A stretch of 34,583 nt of DNA from Polyangia bacterium (GTDB lineage: Bacteria > Myxococcota_A > Polyangia > Polyangiales > Sandaracinaceae): contig JAUHXR010000059.1 in assembly GCA_030426845.1 (NCBI GenBank), positions 1 to 34,583 on the forward strand. The letters are read 5' to 3'. Position 1 is the first letter of the stretch, and each line of letters starts with the position of its first letter. This document shows, one piece after another, positions 33,973 through 34,583 of this stretch. Below the pieces are notes generated by a model, which did no database searches, was not told the DNA's origin, and worked only from the letters and a program-made list of their open reading frames with translations. The translations under genes and the position numbers were made by a program.

Positions 33973-34583
33973 CTACCTCAGATCGATGCCGACCACGCGC
34001 GCCGTGCCGCCGCCCTCGACGCGCGCGCGGCGGGTCGCGCTGCGGCCGTTCGCCGGGTTCGTCACGCGGACGGTGTGCGCGCCGGGCCCGACCTCCACCC
34101 GCAGCGGCCAGGCGCCGGCGGGGACGCGGCGGCCGTCGACGCTCACCTGCACCGTCGCGGGGAGGGCCATCACGAGGAGGGCGCCGCCGCGGGCCTGGAC
34201 GCGCGGGAGCCGCGCGTCGATCACCGCCTCGGCCTCCGCGTCGAGATCCACCGTGCGGGTGAACGCGCGGTAGGGCCCCTCCGCGCTCACCTCGAGCGCG
34301 AGCGCGCGCCGCGGGAGCCCCTCGAGGGTGAGCGGGGTGTTCCCGCGCGCCTCGCCGTCGAGCCGGACCGCGGCGCCGCTCGGGGTCGAGCGCACGGTGA
34401 GCCGACCGGGGAGCCGCTGGAGCGCGCGATCGAGCGGCGTGGTCTCTCCGGCGGCGGGCGTGACCTGCGCCGTCACCTCGCGGTGGTCGTCCAGACTCAG
34501 CGCGATCTCGACCGGCGCGCCGGCCTGCACCTCGACGACCGTCGGGGTCGGCTCGGGCCAGCGCGCGCCCTCCACCTGCACGG
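33973..34583 (-). CDS. PEGA-domain protein, N-terminus beyond the right edge
   Basis: The last 202 or so codons of a protein whose start lies outside the window. It has two PEGA-like modules: GRLTVRSTPSGAAVRLDGE with TPLTLEGLPRRALALEVSAEG, and PATVQVSVDGRRVPAGAWP with VEVGPGAHTVRVTN. In myxobacteria PEGA repeats often follow a Ser/Thr kinase domain or a membrane helix; neither can be seen here. A GTG at 34581 opens the frame but is unlikely to be the real start. It converges on the aminotransferase. Confidence 0.75.
   Translation of the reverse strand, partial: VQVEGARWPEPTPTVVEVQAGAPVEIALSLDDHREVTAQVTPAAGETTPLDRALQRLPGRLTVRSTPSGAAVRLDGEARGNTPLTLEGLPRRALALEVSAEGPYRAFTRTVDLDAEAEAVIDARLPRVQARGGALLVMALPATVQVSVDGRRVPAGAWPLRVEVGPGAHTVRVTNPANGRSATRRARVEGGGTARVVGIDLR

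Overview
The window is very GC-rich (roughly 70% or more by eye), with GTG/TTG starts, Asp-Ala-Gly linkers after lipoprotein signals, a MYXO-CTERM-type sorting signal, many MopE-type Asp/Cys metal-binding repeats, FHA and sigma-54 activators and PEGA proteins. This combination points to a myxobacterium (Myxococcota), most like the Polyangiales/Sandaracinaceae. That is inference from sequence style; there is no rRNA or tRNA gene here to confirm it. No insertion sequence, phage gene or CRISPR array was seen.

Region 1 (1-6760): a small lipoprotein gene converges, across a perfect hairpin, on a giant minus-strand ORF (1955 aa). That ORF looks like two exported proteins joined without a stop. The first half is a von Willebrand A/MopE-repeat protein ending in a MYXO-CTERM-like anchor. 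The second half has its own lipoprotein signal, more MopE repeats and a formylglycine-generating-enzyme-like domain.

Region 2 (6761-12778, plus strand): a membrane protein with receiver-like, DUF4388-like, DP-linker and TPR parts; a vWA lipoprotein; a YchJ-family protein; and a lipoprotein with eight CX9C repeats.

Region 3 (12890-18174, plus): an FHA sigma-54 activator followed within 4 bp by a PEGA-like membrane protein, which overlaps a Cys-rich lipoprotein gene (a likely operon), then an astacin-like metalloprotease lipoprotein. Region 4 (18356-22345, plus): a YqiJ-like membrane protein and a flotillin, a strong terminator, and a second sigma-54 activator with a PAS-like N-terminus.

Region 5 (22417-31151): a sulfur-flavoured neighbourhood. 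It holds a persulfide-dioxygenase-type MBL protein overlapping a SulP transporter (minus), a divergent universal stress protein, and a minus-strand series rhodanese/carbonic-anhydrase-like fusion > porin > VOC protein > TSP3-repeat lipoprotein. Divergent from that series are two overlapping YeeE/YedE half-transporters. My reading is import and detoxification of reduced sulfur (thiosulfate, persulfide, possibly COS/CS2 chemistry), with two sigma-54-like sites near the transporters.

Region 6 (31161-34583): a Na/phosphate cotransporter with a PhoU-like tail (minus), a DegT/DnrJ/EryC1 aminotransferase (plus), and a PEGA protein cut by the right edge (minus).

The best candidates for something undescribed are the rhodanese-carbonic-anhydrase-like lipoprotein fusion within the sulfur cluster, the stop-less junction of two exported proteins, and the CX9C-repeat lipoprotein.
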